A stretch of 64,000 nucleotides of DNA, from positions 473,403,501 to 473,467,500 of the forward strand of contig CM028130.1 of NCBI GenBank assembly GCA_016271365.2, in the 5' to 3' direction. This DNA is from Neoceratodus forsteri. Its lineage: Eukaryota > Chordata > Ceratodontiformes > Ceratodontidae. Position 1 is the stretch's first letter. Every line of letters starts with the position of its first letter. Shown piece by piece: positions 52,842 to 63,184 of this stretch. Below the pieces are notes generated by a model. It saw only the letters and a list, made by a program, of their open reading frames with translations, ran no database searches and had not been told where the DNA came from. The translations under genes were made by a program, and so were the position numbers.

Positions 52842-55344
52842 GGTGTCAGTGAGTCTGTCATTACTGGAGATACATTCTTTGAATCAAGTGAACAGTGTTG
52901 TAGTACAAGTATCGACACAGTCAGGAGGATGGCAATAGAACCAGACACTCCAAGTGCAGACCCAGATCTAGATGAGTACTATAAGGAAATTGTGCAGAAG
53001 TTGTATATTAAGAAACCAGATATATGTCCCCAAGATTCATTTGAAATATGTGCTAAAAGGGGAAAATATAGATAAAGTGTAAACCATGCAGTGCCAGAAA
53101 GGAAAAGTTAATTGATGCAGGGCATAAAGGAAATGTTTAAGTAATCTAAAAGTACTCATACTCTGGGAGAGTCACAAATCTAAAGTGGAAAGTTATTTAC
53201 ACAATTAAGAAAAAGAGACCAAGACATGTGACAGTGAAGTTGGAAATCTTGATGACAGTCAGGGTGCAACCCGTGGTGAAATTACTGCTGCAATGGTACA
53301 AATGGTCATGTCAGAAATTGATAATGCATGTCCTGCCAAGTATGCATTATTACATTTTGCTAACTTATCCGAGACTAAAATGAGATGCCATGTCTGCAAT
53401 GCAATGCTGGCACTATCTCCCTAGAGGGACACCGCAGTACACAATGCAAAAGAACATGCAAGTAGTCATGAAAGGAAGAATGCGACATGTAATGCAAAAC
53501 AATTATCAATTGATGCTTTCTTTAGCTGTCCTGCAAGATCATTGAAAATGCAAGACTGACAATTACAGAACAACATGACTTTATGTCATGGTTTCCTTCA
53601 AAACCAAGTACGAGTAGGGGATAATGTGTACAGTTTTGGATAAGCTAAAATCATCATTTAATGAAGGATTAGATCACAAAGGTCAGGTGATTTGGTATTA
53701 AGTGCCACGGTACTGTGCTGCCTTACAAAAGCAGAATATTACTGGCACAATATATAGTGCAACATGTTCACAGCTTGGACATTTCACAGATGGTAGTTGT
53801 CAGTGCAAAGCGTTATGCTCTTCAGATGCATTCAAAAAAAGAGTAATATGGTATGTTACAGAGGTGGACACACAACAAGACAACACAGATGGTACACTGC
53901 AGTGTAGAACTGGAAAAACAAATAAATATCTAAGCCCTCCAAAAAGACTAACAAAACTTGCAGAATGCGAAGTACTTGCAAGCTGCAGTGCCTTATTTTA
54001 AAAAGGCTTTTCTTGAAGCTGATGTTGACAAAAGCTACCAAGAAAAAGTTACATGACAAGGTCTCGGAGCATGCAAGAAGAGGAGATATTTCTGCCATTT
54101 GTGAAGGTCTGCATAGGACCTATGACAAAGGATGTTTGCAAGGGAGGACAAAGCTTCTTCAGTTTGTACTCAGTATAGTTCAGAATCTGACAAGCGACAA
54201 CAGAGGCAAACGATACAACCATTTCACTTCTGAACTCTTTGAAGCAGTTCGGATAATTGGCGGTCCAAGAACAGCTAGAGTTCTGTCCAGCAACATTTGT
54301 GGACCCAGTGATCGCATTCAGAAACGATGCAAATCAAAACATTGTCACTTCAAACCGGAAGGAATTTCAGACACAATGTTTGAACATCTTTCAGAAATTT
54401 ATACATCCATCAAGAAGGCTAAAAATATTCAAGGTGATGTATTGGTTCAAACTGCAGAAGAAGAAAAATTCATACTTGGACTAGTTCAGTGGAATGCAAA
54501 AAGTGATGAGCTGTGGGGCTCGTGTGGCCCAGAAGAAATGAATCATGCTTGCGACCCTGCATTTAACCATGTTGTGGGTAATTCAAATACATCTTATGAC
54601 ACTGTTGTAGTTTTGTTCAAGGGAAACTACACGAGAGTCATCATGATAAATCCACTCCATCACTGCCTTCCTCCACTTGTAGCTCCGCTTCAAGCAACAT
54701 GTAACACATTCTCTCATTCAATAGTAAAAAGACAATGGGATGAAATTCAGAGCCTGTACAACAAATACCTTCTCCCTGTGCTGGGACCACTTATTGGCCA
54801 TGCCTCGAATGGTGATATGAGAAGAAGGAAATTACACCTTTTTCAAGCTCTATCAAGTGGAGGCACCCGATACAAAATTGACCATGACAATTTCACATTC
54901 AGTGGAGAAATGGTCACAACTGATGGGAAAAAAACACTGCAAAATTTGGCAGATCAAGATTTCATTCATAATGGGAAAAAACTAGTAAATCACTTCAAGC
55001 ATCCTTCTCGAATTCTTAATCTGGCTGGTTACATTTGTCACATGAATAACTTGCAACTTGTTATTGATACATTTGATTCACTGCAACATGGCTTACAACA
55101 GGCAGACACAGACCGGACTGATAGAATGAACTGGAAAAGTGCGCAGCGCCTGCTGTTCCCAAAGGTGAGAACATGTCTCCAGAGAATAAAAGATAGGGAG
55201 TGTCATGCTCCAGACAATGTGTCTGGAACCATTGCGTACCTGAAGATGATTTGGACATACATTGAGATCAATTACTCTGTGACAGCTACTCTTGCAATTA
55301 GAGTAAAACATGCTTCCTACGTGGCCAAATTTCTAAGAATATAG
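52842..55344 (+). pseudogene. Unassigned transposase-like gene, main body
   Basis: After a TTGTAG acceptor (52841) an acidic exon reads DTPSADPDLDEYYKEIVQKL. Then, with stops and shifts: a C2H2/BED-like piece MRCHVCNAMLALSP, stop, HNAKEHASSHERK (53384-53480); QLSIDAFF, a PIP-box-like motif (53503); a Cys-rich block CSQLGHFTDGSCQCKALCSS (53760-53820); and an open 459-codon frame (53965-55344). The last has CEGLHRTYDKGCLQGRTKLL, YDTVVVLFKGNYTRVIMINP, IVKRQWDEIQSLYNKYLLPV, LGPLIGHASNGDMRRRKLHL and WTYIEINYSVTATLAIRV. HASNGDMRRR resembles a D-containing catalytic or structural motif; I cannot name the superfamily. One frameshift lies near 54040. It is unlike hAT, Harbinger, Tc1 or P transposases that I know. 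Confidence 0.55.
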
Positions 55345-55639
55345 AGACTGTGGGTATTTAACAACAAGGATCTCTCCATTCACAATAATTTTGTCTCATG
55401 AGAAACATATTTGGATGTATTGCTCTCATGTCATCACAGTGCCTAGTTGATAAAAGCTGGATGAGACTTTGCTGGAAATCATGCAGTTTGTTTAGACAGA
55501 TCAGGAACTGATGTGTGTGAAGAATACTTCTATGCAAATGGATCTTTTGTGATGAGCAAGCATAACTACAGCATTACAGATATGTTCAGGAACTTGGGAA
55601 GTATGAACTGACTTCAAGAAATCTATTCCAATGAACATG

Positions 55640-56309
55640 GGCCAGATAATGTCAAGAAACATCGAAAAGATGAAAACATATGGTGTAAAGGTCACAATGA
55701 AGAAACGCATTTTGTGCCAAATCTTAAAGATTTTCCAGACGATGACGAGATGGTCAAATCTTGGGATGATGGACTCGCAGAAGCACAGGCTGACCTGAGA
55801 GAACTGAACATAAAGCCAGAGTCCAAAAACAAACATGATCCCAAAAATACATGTTTTTTCTCACCTCACATTGCAGATAAACATTCACTGCCAGTTTTAA
55901 CGCAAGAAATACCTGAAGATGACAGTGACTGTGAAGTGGCCACGAGTCATAACTCTGACTTGCGTGACATTCTTATTCCTGACAGTCACAGACTAGAAGA
56001 TGACAACCATCCCTACAACCATGATACTAGCAACAACATTGATCTTGAACTTTCAGTACATCTCCACCATATCTTGGATGAAATAGATAATATAGATGAA
56101 AACATGGATGTAAATTCAAAGGTGTCCCACACCATGACTGTGCCATGTATTGGAGAGGTTCATAAGTCAACCATTGTGTCAATGCTCAATTCAAATCCTG
56201 AAAAATTATCCACTGATCAGCTGAAGAAAGTTAAAAGTGGACTGTGTCACAAACGCACTCAGCAGGTCAGGCCCTCTGCTCCCACAGTGCCAACCTCCGA
56301 GCACAGTAT
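55640..56309 (+). pseudogene. Unassigned transposase-like gene, C-terminal acidic part
   Basis: An open frame (55714-56322) continues the gene after several stops: an acidic linker (NLKDFPDDDEMVKSWDDGLA), a Asp/His-rich stretch, and a short conserved-looking end PCIGEVHKSTIVSMLNSNPE, KLSTDQLKKVKSG. The gene is cut at about 56310, where the Gypsy LTR begins, so the true end is lost or lies beyond the window. Confidence 0.5.
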
Positions 56310-56424
56310 TGTGAACAGGTAACAGACAGGATAACCCTCCTGTCTGCTTGTGGGTCTGAATCACCTTTGGTCTCAAGTTCTGGGGGGATTCAAACTGTGA
56401 ACCTTATGCTAGCATACCTAAATG

Positions 56425-57000
56425 AAAAAATTACTCACCATAGTAATGCTGTTTCTTCTAATGGAGTCTTGCTGTATTCAGACATAATGCAGTTAGCCCC
56501 AGCACTTGAACTGCCCCGGAGAGGAAAGAGTTAACTCTATGCAGAAGCATAGAACGTTGAGCTCGAGCTCGGTTTTCAAACCTCTGTCTGTGGTACTTCT
56601 CAGTGTAACCGTCAGATTCTTACAAGCACACTAACTAACATACTATAGTATGGAAATTGTTCAACATATAGCCAAAGGGCAAAAAATTATTTTTGGGCCC
56701 AAAAGACTCAAGTTGAGAACCCAAGAAGGAAAGGTAGTGACAATATTTAAGTATAAAACACCAGAAAATAATAACAACATCCACCCCACCCAAGAGGGAG
56801 GGTACAAGGTACACCCCTGAGGTGCAACACTGTACTTGCCAGCCCACTTCCCAAAACCCAGGTTCTGAGAGGGAGGGAGGTCTGAATACAGCAAGACTCC
56901 ATTAGAAGAAACAACATTACTACGGTGAGTAATTTTTTCTTCAAACAACATGAAGTCTTGCTGTATTCAGACAAAATGCAGACTACCAAGCAGTTCGCCA
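56425..57000 (-). repeat. DIRS F 3' terminal repeat and ICR
   Basis: 56455-56620 pairs in inverted orientation with 61970-62140. 56890-56940 complements the 3' tip (56425-56475), and 56940-56990 complements the 5' tip (62100-62146). Confidence 0.88.
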
Positions 57001-57020
57001 TGGAGGAAGGAATGCAGAAC

Positions 57021-58640
57021 CTAATTTGGAAAGCAGCTCTGCAGTACTGCTGTGCCAAACCTAGCATCACTCCTAGACTGGATGTTCAGGGAGTAATGCT
57101 TGGTAAAAGTATGTACTGTTTTCCAGGCGGCTGCTTTACAGATCTCTAACAAAGGTATATCTCTGGCCGCAGCTAGACAAGCAACTGTACCCCTAGTCAA
57201 ATGAGCCCTCAGGCCTGAAGGGGGCGTTCTATCCAACTTGTCATAACAGAATTGTATACAAGAAACAATCCACCTGGCAATAGTTCTTTTAGTGGCAGGC
57301 TTACCTTTCCCCACTTCACCATAAGTGAGAAACAATTGAAGACAATCATTTCTATGTGCCTTAGTATGCTCAATGTAGTAGCTAAGGGCCCTCTTAACAT
57401 CCAGACTGTGTAACCTTCTTTCACCTGAAGAAGAATGATCAGTGAAAAACACAGGGAGTGATACAGAGTGGTTCAGATGAAAATCCGATACCACTTTGGG
57501 CAAGAACCTCCTATTGGTTCTTAGGACCACTTTGTCCCTATGGAAGGAGATGAAGTCAGGTTCAACTGACAGAGCCTGTAACTCATTAATCCGCCTGGCA
57601 GAAGTAAGAGCTACCAGGAACACAGTTTTCCAGGTCAAGTACTTCAATTCGGCCGAAGTCAGAGGTTCAAAGAGTGGCTGCATAAGCTGAGCTATGCAGA
57701 CATTAAGATCCCAAGGCAGAGTGGGCTCCCTAAAGGGAGGGTTAATGTGAACCAGACCTTTGAAAAACTTTCTGAAAACAGGATGAGATGCCAGGTAAGA
57801 GCCCTTCCCTGCTGAGAGGAATGCAGAGACAGCTGCTAGATGAACCTTCAGAGTGGCAGGCCCAAGACCTAGACCATTCAGATGAACTAGATAGTCTAAG
57901 TTTGTGGAAATGTCTGCAGAATCAGGCAGGATGCCTTTCTGAGAGCACCAAATACTGAAACTTTTCCATTTGGAGTTGTAAGTTTTTCTAGTGGAAGGTT
58001 TCCTAGAGACCTTCAGAATATCCAGAACTCCCTGAGAAAGATGTAGTGCTGCATATTCTAACTCTTCAAGAGCCAGGCCTTGAGATTGAGAGGCTGGAGA
58101 TTGGGGTACCAGATCCGCCCCTGGGAGGAGGACAGGAGATTGTATGTCCTGGGCAGAGACAGGGGACATGACACTGACAAGGACAGCAGTAGAGGATACC
58201 ACGGCTGTCTGGCCCACTCTGGAGCCACCAGTATCATTGTGCAGGGTTGAGTCCTGATCTTGATCAGAATTCTGAACAGCAGAGGGAAGGCATAGAGAAA
58301 CCTGCCCTTCCAGTCCAAAATGAGAGCATCCTGGGGAACTGTTCCCAGGACTGGAGGTCTGCAACAAAACAGAGGAAGTTGATGATTGTCTGGTGCTGTA
58401 AAGAGATCCATCTCTGGAGTGCCCCACCTGGAGAAGATGACCTTCAGTATGTGAAGATCCAGAGACCATTCGTGGTGTCCCTGTGATATTCCGCTCAGAG
58501 CATCTGCTAGTACATTGTCCTTCCCAAGAAGGTAAACTGCTACCAGAGAAGTCTGAAGAGAATAGGCCAGAGACCACAGCTTCATGGCTTCTGTGCACAC
58601 GGCCAAGGACCGAGTGCCTCCCTGCTTGCTGATGTACCAC
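57021..58640 (-). CDS. DIRS F tyrosine recombinase, 539 open codons
   Basis: The whole frame is open to a stop at 57021. The first 190 codons overlap the RNase H region in another frame and are Ser/Arg-rich (HQQAGRHSVLGRVHRSHEAV). The recombinase proper starts at ALEELEYAALHLSQGVLDIL (about 58065). Catalytic residues: Arg in LTSARRINELQAL (about 57590), H-x-x-R in AHLTRGTVACLAAA (about 57200), Trp in AAWKTVHTF, and Tyr in TKHYSL (about 57095). All are present, so this is the best preserved recombinase in the window. The true start is uncertain because of the overlap. It would integrate the circular element DNA. Its RT partner in F is dead. Confidence 0.85.
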   Translation of the reverse strand: MVHQQAGRHSVLGRVHRSHEAVVSGLFSSDFSGSSLPSWEGQCTSRCSERNITGTPRMVSGSSHTEGHLLQVGHSRDGSLYSTRQSSTSSVLLQTSSPGNSSPGCSHFGLEGQVSLCLPSAVQNSDQDQDSTLHNDTGGSRVGQTAVVSSTAVLVSVMSPVSAQDIQSPVLLPGADLVPQSPASQSQGLALEELEYAALHLSQGVLDILKVSRKPSTRKTYNSKWKSFSIWCSQKGILPDSADISTNLDYLVHLNGLGLGPATLKVHLAAVSAFLSAGKGSYLASHPVFRKFFKGLVHINPPFREPTLPWDLNVCIAQLMQPLFEPLTSAELKYLTWKTVFLVALTSARRINELQALSVEPDFISFHRDKVVLRTNRRFLPKVVSDFHLNHSVSLPVFFTDHSSSGERRLHSLDVKRALSYYIEHTKAHRNDCLQLFLTYGEVGKGKPATKRTIARWIVSCIQFCYDKLDRTPPSGLRAHLTRGTVACLAAARDIPLLEICKAAAWKTVHTFTKHYSLNIQSRSDARFGTAVLQSCFPN

Positions 58641-59953
58641 ATTGTGGTGGTGGTGTCCGTTCTAACTTGGACCACCTTGCGTTTGACTGAATCCAAGAAG
58701 CTCTGCAGGGCTAGGAAAACTGTCCTGAGTTCCAGGAGATTAATATGAAGGAGAGACTCTTGTGAGGACCAGACTCCGTGAGCTGTCAGGGCTCCCAGGT
58801 GGGCTCCCCACCCTAGGAGAGAAGCAACCATAGTTAGAACTACTGATGGAACTTGAGGGAGAAATGGAACCGCTTGTTTGAGGTTGTCCTGGTCCAGCCA
58901 GCACTGGAGAGCTTGGACCAGAGTCTGAGTCACTGGGATCAGTTTGGTAAGTGAATCCTTCTTTTGAGACCAAAAAGACCTTAGATGAAACTGAATGTCC
59001 CTCATCTGGAACCTTGCTCGCTGCACCACTGCCATGGAAGCTGCCATGTGGCCCAGGAGCTGGAGGAACTGTCTTGCTGGCCGGGAGACCTGAGGTTGAA
59101 AGAAGGAAGCAAGATCCACTAGGGCCTTCACCCTTTCCAGGGGAAGAAAGGTTTTTGTTTGTACAGTGTCCAACTCTATGCCTATAAAGGTGAGAAGTTG
59201 AACTGGTTCGAGGACAGACTTTGGAAGATTAAGAAGAAACCCCAAGGAGCTGAGAAGGTCCTGGGTAGTTTAAAGAGCTGACTTGACCTGTAAAGGTGAC
59301 TGACCCACTAAGAGCCAGTCGGCCAGATACGGGAAGATGGTGATACCCTGTCTTCTGAGGTAAGCCACCACTACTGCAAGGCACTTTGTGAACACCCTTG
59401 GAGCTGATGTTAGGCCGAATGGCATAGCTCTGAATTGGTAATGGCCTGAAGGCAACTCGAACCTGAGGTATTTTTTGTGGGAGCACCGGATAGGAATATG
59501 GAAGTAGGCATCCTTGAGGTCCAGAGATGCTAGCCAGTCCCCTGGCCTTAGGGAAAGAAGGATTAGTCCCAGAGTTACCATTTTGAATTTGGGCTTTGAA
59601 ATGTGTTTGTTCAAATACCTTAGGTCTAGGATGGGTCGCCACTCTCATTTTCTTTGGGGTAAGGAAGTACCTAGAGTACAGTCCTTTTCCCCTGTGCTGA
59701 ATAGAAACCTTCTCTATAGCTCTGAGAGCTAGAACAGAGGAAACCTCTGCCTCTAGGGCAATGATTTCTGAGAGTGATGCAGGTGGAAAAGACTTGGCCC
59801 TCTTTTTTGAAGCTGAGGGCCAGTCCCTGGCTTATTACTTCCAGGGCTTATTACTTCCAGGACCCCCTTGTCTGAGGTCACAGACTTCCAGGCCTGGAAA
59901 TAGTAAGGCAGCCTGCCTCCTACTGGAAATGGGAAGTCGACCCGGGCTGACAC
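58058..59953 (-). pseudogene. DIRS F reverse transcriptase-RNase H, catalytic residues lost
   Basis: RT: the N-terminal part (59953-59650) is frameshifted; then ASLDLKDAYFHIPI (first Asp kept), MPFGLTSAPRVF, and IFPYLADWLLVG, where the second position of the YLDD box reads YLAD (about 59325). An in-frame TAA follows (about 59265). RNase H (59245-58058): LTMVASLLGWGAHL, where the first Asp is Val (about 58830); INLLELRTVFLALQSF (Glu kept); VRTDTTTTMWYISKQGG (Asp kept); NVLADALSGI. The PEMDLFTAPDNHQL block ends it, overlapping the recombinase frame by about 580 bp. Loss of the RT and RNase H aspartates makes it inactive. Confidence 0.88.
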
Positions 59954-59954
59954 A

Positions 59955-61573
59955 TCAGGGTGTCTGCTTGGCAGGAGCCTTAGACTGAGAGGAGGAGGGA
60001 GCAGCTCTGCTCATTCCCCCTCCTGCCCCTCTCTCTGAAGAATCCACTCTGTGGGAAGGGAGAGAAGGCATGAGATGGTAAAAAGGCCTTTGAAAGGGCC
60101 TGCCCCTGCCCCTAGACTGCTGCTTGTGTGGAGTGGCTTGCCTTTCTTTGGTCTGTGCATGCCTGTACGTGGTCCTGTATTCATCCATTTTCTTCATGTA
60201 AGCCTCTGTCTGCTCCCCAGAGAGTTACCTACTACAGGAAAATCAATAGCCTTACTCTGGGTATCCTGTGAAAGGCTAGTACATCTGGGTCAAGCATGTC
60301 TTCTGAGAGACACAGATGTAGCCATGACTCTAGATGCCACATCACTGGAGTCCACAGCAGCATGAAATTGCATTTTGGATGTCTCAATTCCATCAGCAGC
60401 CACCTCCTCCTGCTCCTTGGCTAGTTGGGAAGAGGCCTGTTTAGCCAGTTCCAGAACCGTATCCCATCTGGATTTCAGGTACCTGGCTCTGTAGGCCATA
60501 TAAGTAGCCTGCCTGAGTCCCAAAGAGGATGCCAAATACTGTTTTTTGGCCATGGCATCCACTTTCCTGGAGTCCTTATCCGAAGGGTATGAAGCCAAAG
60601 GAATGTTAGCCCTGTCACAGGCTGCAGCCTGCACTACCCCAACATGGCTGCAATGACTATAAAGGAACTCTGCAGCTGAGCCTGATAACAAATAACTCCT
60701 GTCCATTCTCTTATGCACAGGAGGTATTGAATTAGGGGTTTGTAAAATCTTGTGTGTCTGTTTCCCCAAGGATGCATGAAGAGGGATAGACAGTCTTTTG
60801 GACTCTGGGATGTCCATCTTTTCCACAAAATCAGGCTCTTCATCCTCCACTGCAGCTTCAACCAAGGGAAGCTGCAGGGTTTCTACCATCTTTTTGTAGA
60901 GCACAAAATGTGAAGGGGACTCAGACAGCCTGGGAGGAGAGACACCTGAGGGCCTGTCTAGGAAGATGTCCGGTTCAATGGGCACATCCAGACCCCCGTC
61001 ATCATCATCATCATCATCATCATCCTTGGGATAGTTTTCGTCTCCTTCCCACTCCTCATAAAAAGCTTCTGGATCATAATCCAGAGGAGATCGATCCGAC
61101 TGAACTGACTGCCCAACCGGCGGTACTGGTTCGGACGGAACCGTTCCAAGCGATTGAACAACGCTAATCGCGTTGACTATTTCGTCCGTGGTTGGAGAGT
61201 GCGATACCGGATCCGAACTGGCAGACTTACGCTTCTTTTTTGATGGAACCGACCCCTCAGGATCGGCTCTCCTTTTGCCTGAGGAGGTATCGCCTAGGTT
61301 AGTAGGCACCTGCTCAGGTTCGGCTGCAAATGAACCGGACTGGCCATCTGGATCTACGGACTTCTCGACCTCCCTTTCCTTCAGCCTACTCATTCTTCTA
61401 TATAGAGTGGATTTAGAAAGGTTTTTACAGATTTGGCAGTCTGACTTGAGGTGGTCAAACCCCAGACAATAAATATAGATGAGGTGGGGGTCAGTCTTAG
61501 CAAAGGCTTCCCCACACTCAGTACAGTGTTGAAACACAGGGGGACCGGTTTCCTTTTTGGGTTTCTCAGACAT
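59955..61573 (-). pseudogene. DIRS F gag, nearly intact
   Basis: ATG at 61573-61571 starts MSEKPKKETGPPVFQHCTEC, then CLGFDHLKSDCQICKN, the two-knuckle module. A basic segment (KRRADPEGSVPSKKKRKSAS) is followed by a run of nine Asp coded by a (CAT)n-like triplet array on the plus strand (61000-61023), a Pro/Ser linker, and the helical core DKDSRKVDAMAKKQYLASSL and VDSSDVASRVMATSVSLRRH (about 60310). The frame breaks near 60290. The tail continues at 60197-59955 with QQSRGRGRPFQRPFYH. About 500 codons in all, longest gag reading here. Confidence 0.88.
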
Positions 61574-62146
61574 GGCCAACCTAACAAATTACCCTATTGC
61601 AGCTTTCAAGCCAGGTAATGCAATAACCGATCGGTTACAAACCGTGTCACGGACTTTTTAAAAGAACTGGCAAAAAATCTTGGTTCTTTTGAAATCGATC
61701 GCTACTGGAACTCCACTCTAATCCCAGAAATAAATTTAAACAGAATGGGTTGGCTCCAAACCGGTCCAACTGGAAAGAAACCAAAGAAAAGAACAATTTC
61801 CAACTTTTCCACAGAATAAAACACAGTCACTACCTATCTACACACTACCCGTACCGTAGACAGAGACTGGAAATCCGAAAATAACAAAAAATTATATGGT
61901 TTAAACTGAACGCTTTACTTTCACCGAACCGAGTGGAGGAAATCTCTGGAGCGACTTCACTGTTAGGCGGAGTAAAGAATCTGACGGTTACACTGAGAAG
62001 TACCACAGACAGAGGTTTGAAAACCGAGCTTGAGCTCAACGTTCTATGCTTCTGTATAGAGTTAACTCTTTCTTCTCCGGGGCAATTCAAGTGCTGGGGC
62101 TAACTGCATTATGGCTGAATACAGCAAGACTTCATGTTGTTTGAAG

Positions 62147-63118
62147 TACAGGCTCTGACAATCTGCTCTTTGAGGGGATGCCAGATATCTTTCGCCTAAG
62201 GGCACCTAACCAGGTATCCAAAATGAACCCTTAAAACTCTATAAAAGACCTTAGGTACATTCTTATGATTTACAAGTTTGGTAACACCATCAAGCCCTTC
62301 AGAACAGCTCTCAACTTAACCACATATACATCACATGCAAAAAGAACTTCGAAGACACACCCAGGCAGTCTTTTCAAATGAAAGGTTTACTTAAAAATGG
62401 ATAAAAACATGTGAAATGTAAACACAGAACACTATATCACAAAGCATACAAACACATAAAGAAAAACAAGGAAAACTACAGACAAACTCCTACCACAATA
62501 CATTTAGATCTTTTCTATCTAATGTATTACCTCTTTACAGTGCTTAAGTTAGATCTTGTTTCTTAAGAGCCCAAAACGTTATGTCACTAAGTTCAGCCTC
62601 AGTATTCAGTTTAAACTGTCTCTCTCACACACCCCTTCCATGATGTCATCTAGCTCCTCCTTTTAGAATATAAAAAATATACAAACAGGATGTCCTATCA
62701 GGATATATATTAAATAAGGTGACATCAGCAAAACCTAATTTCCCAAATATGACTCCTAAATTAAAATTTTCTCTGATCTTGAGCAGCTCCTGTTCCCAAG
62801 GCACATGAAAGGATTTTTATAACTTTAGCACCATGGTGGGAACATGTTATTCCTCTAAGACGTCATAAAAGTTTACGAGCCCTATATCCTGGTAGCTGGG
62901 TCAGTTCTAATTAAGTCAGAAACAGGAGACCCTTAATTAAGTCTCTCTAGTCTTTTAATTACCTACTGGTTTCAGATTAATATATCCTGTTATTTCCACT
63001 AAAACCTGGGGGGGGGGTAGCACCCATAGCCCAGCTGGTCTTATGGAGACAATCACACACTACATTTTTATTTTACAAATATCATAGAATAATCATAACC
63101 AGCTGGCCAGGCATCACA
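62147..63118 (-). other. Right part of the Gypsy LTR
   Basis: AT-rich, non-coding, ending at GGCATCACA (63118). It contains a G-run (63009-63017) and a TATA-like AGAATATAAAAAATATAC (62666-62683) on the plus strand. The assignment to the LTR rests on the polypurine tract at its right edge. Confidence 0.5.
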
Positions 63119-63184
63119 ATCCTCCCCACCTAGACTGAATTTGGGGTCTATATCCCTTGCATGGGATGAGCTTCCCAAATCAGT

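Larger units (their letters stand above)
56425..62146 (-). mobile_element. DIRS-like retrotransposon F, full length (5.7 kb)
   Basis: Same subfamily as A. The 5' terminal repeat (62146-61970) and 3' terminal repeat (56425-56620) are inverted copies (GAATCTGACGGTTACACTGA and complement), and the ICR at 56890-57000 joins the two tips (TACTACGGTGAGTAATTTTT, then CTTCAAACAACATGAAG). Gag, RT-RNase H and recombinase are in order. No target duplication; the left flank ends AAATG. Confidence 0.93.
56310..63118 (-). mobile_element. Ty3/Gypsy 3' LTR, split by DIRS F
   Basis: On the plus strand the LTR reads TGTGAACAGG (56310) to GGCATCACA (63118), so its ends are the inverted TGTGA...TCACA. Next to the right end lies a polypurine tract (minus strand GGTGGGGAGGAT, 63119-63130), the priming site before a 3' LTR. 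DIRS F (56425-62146) sits inside; without it the LTR is about 1.09 kb (115 + 972 bp). That the left and right pieces belong to one LTR is inferred from the terminal symmetry. Confidence 0.6.
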
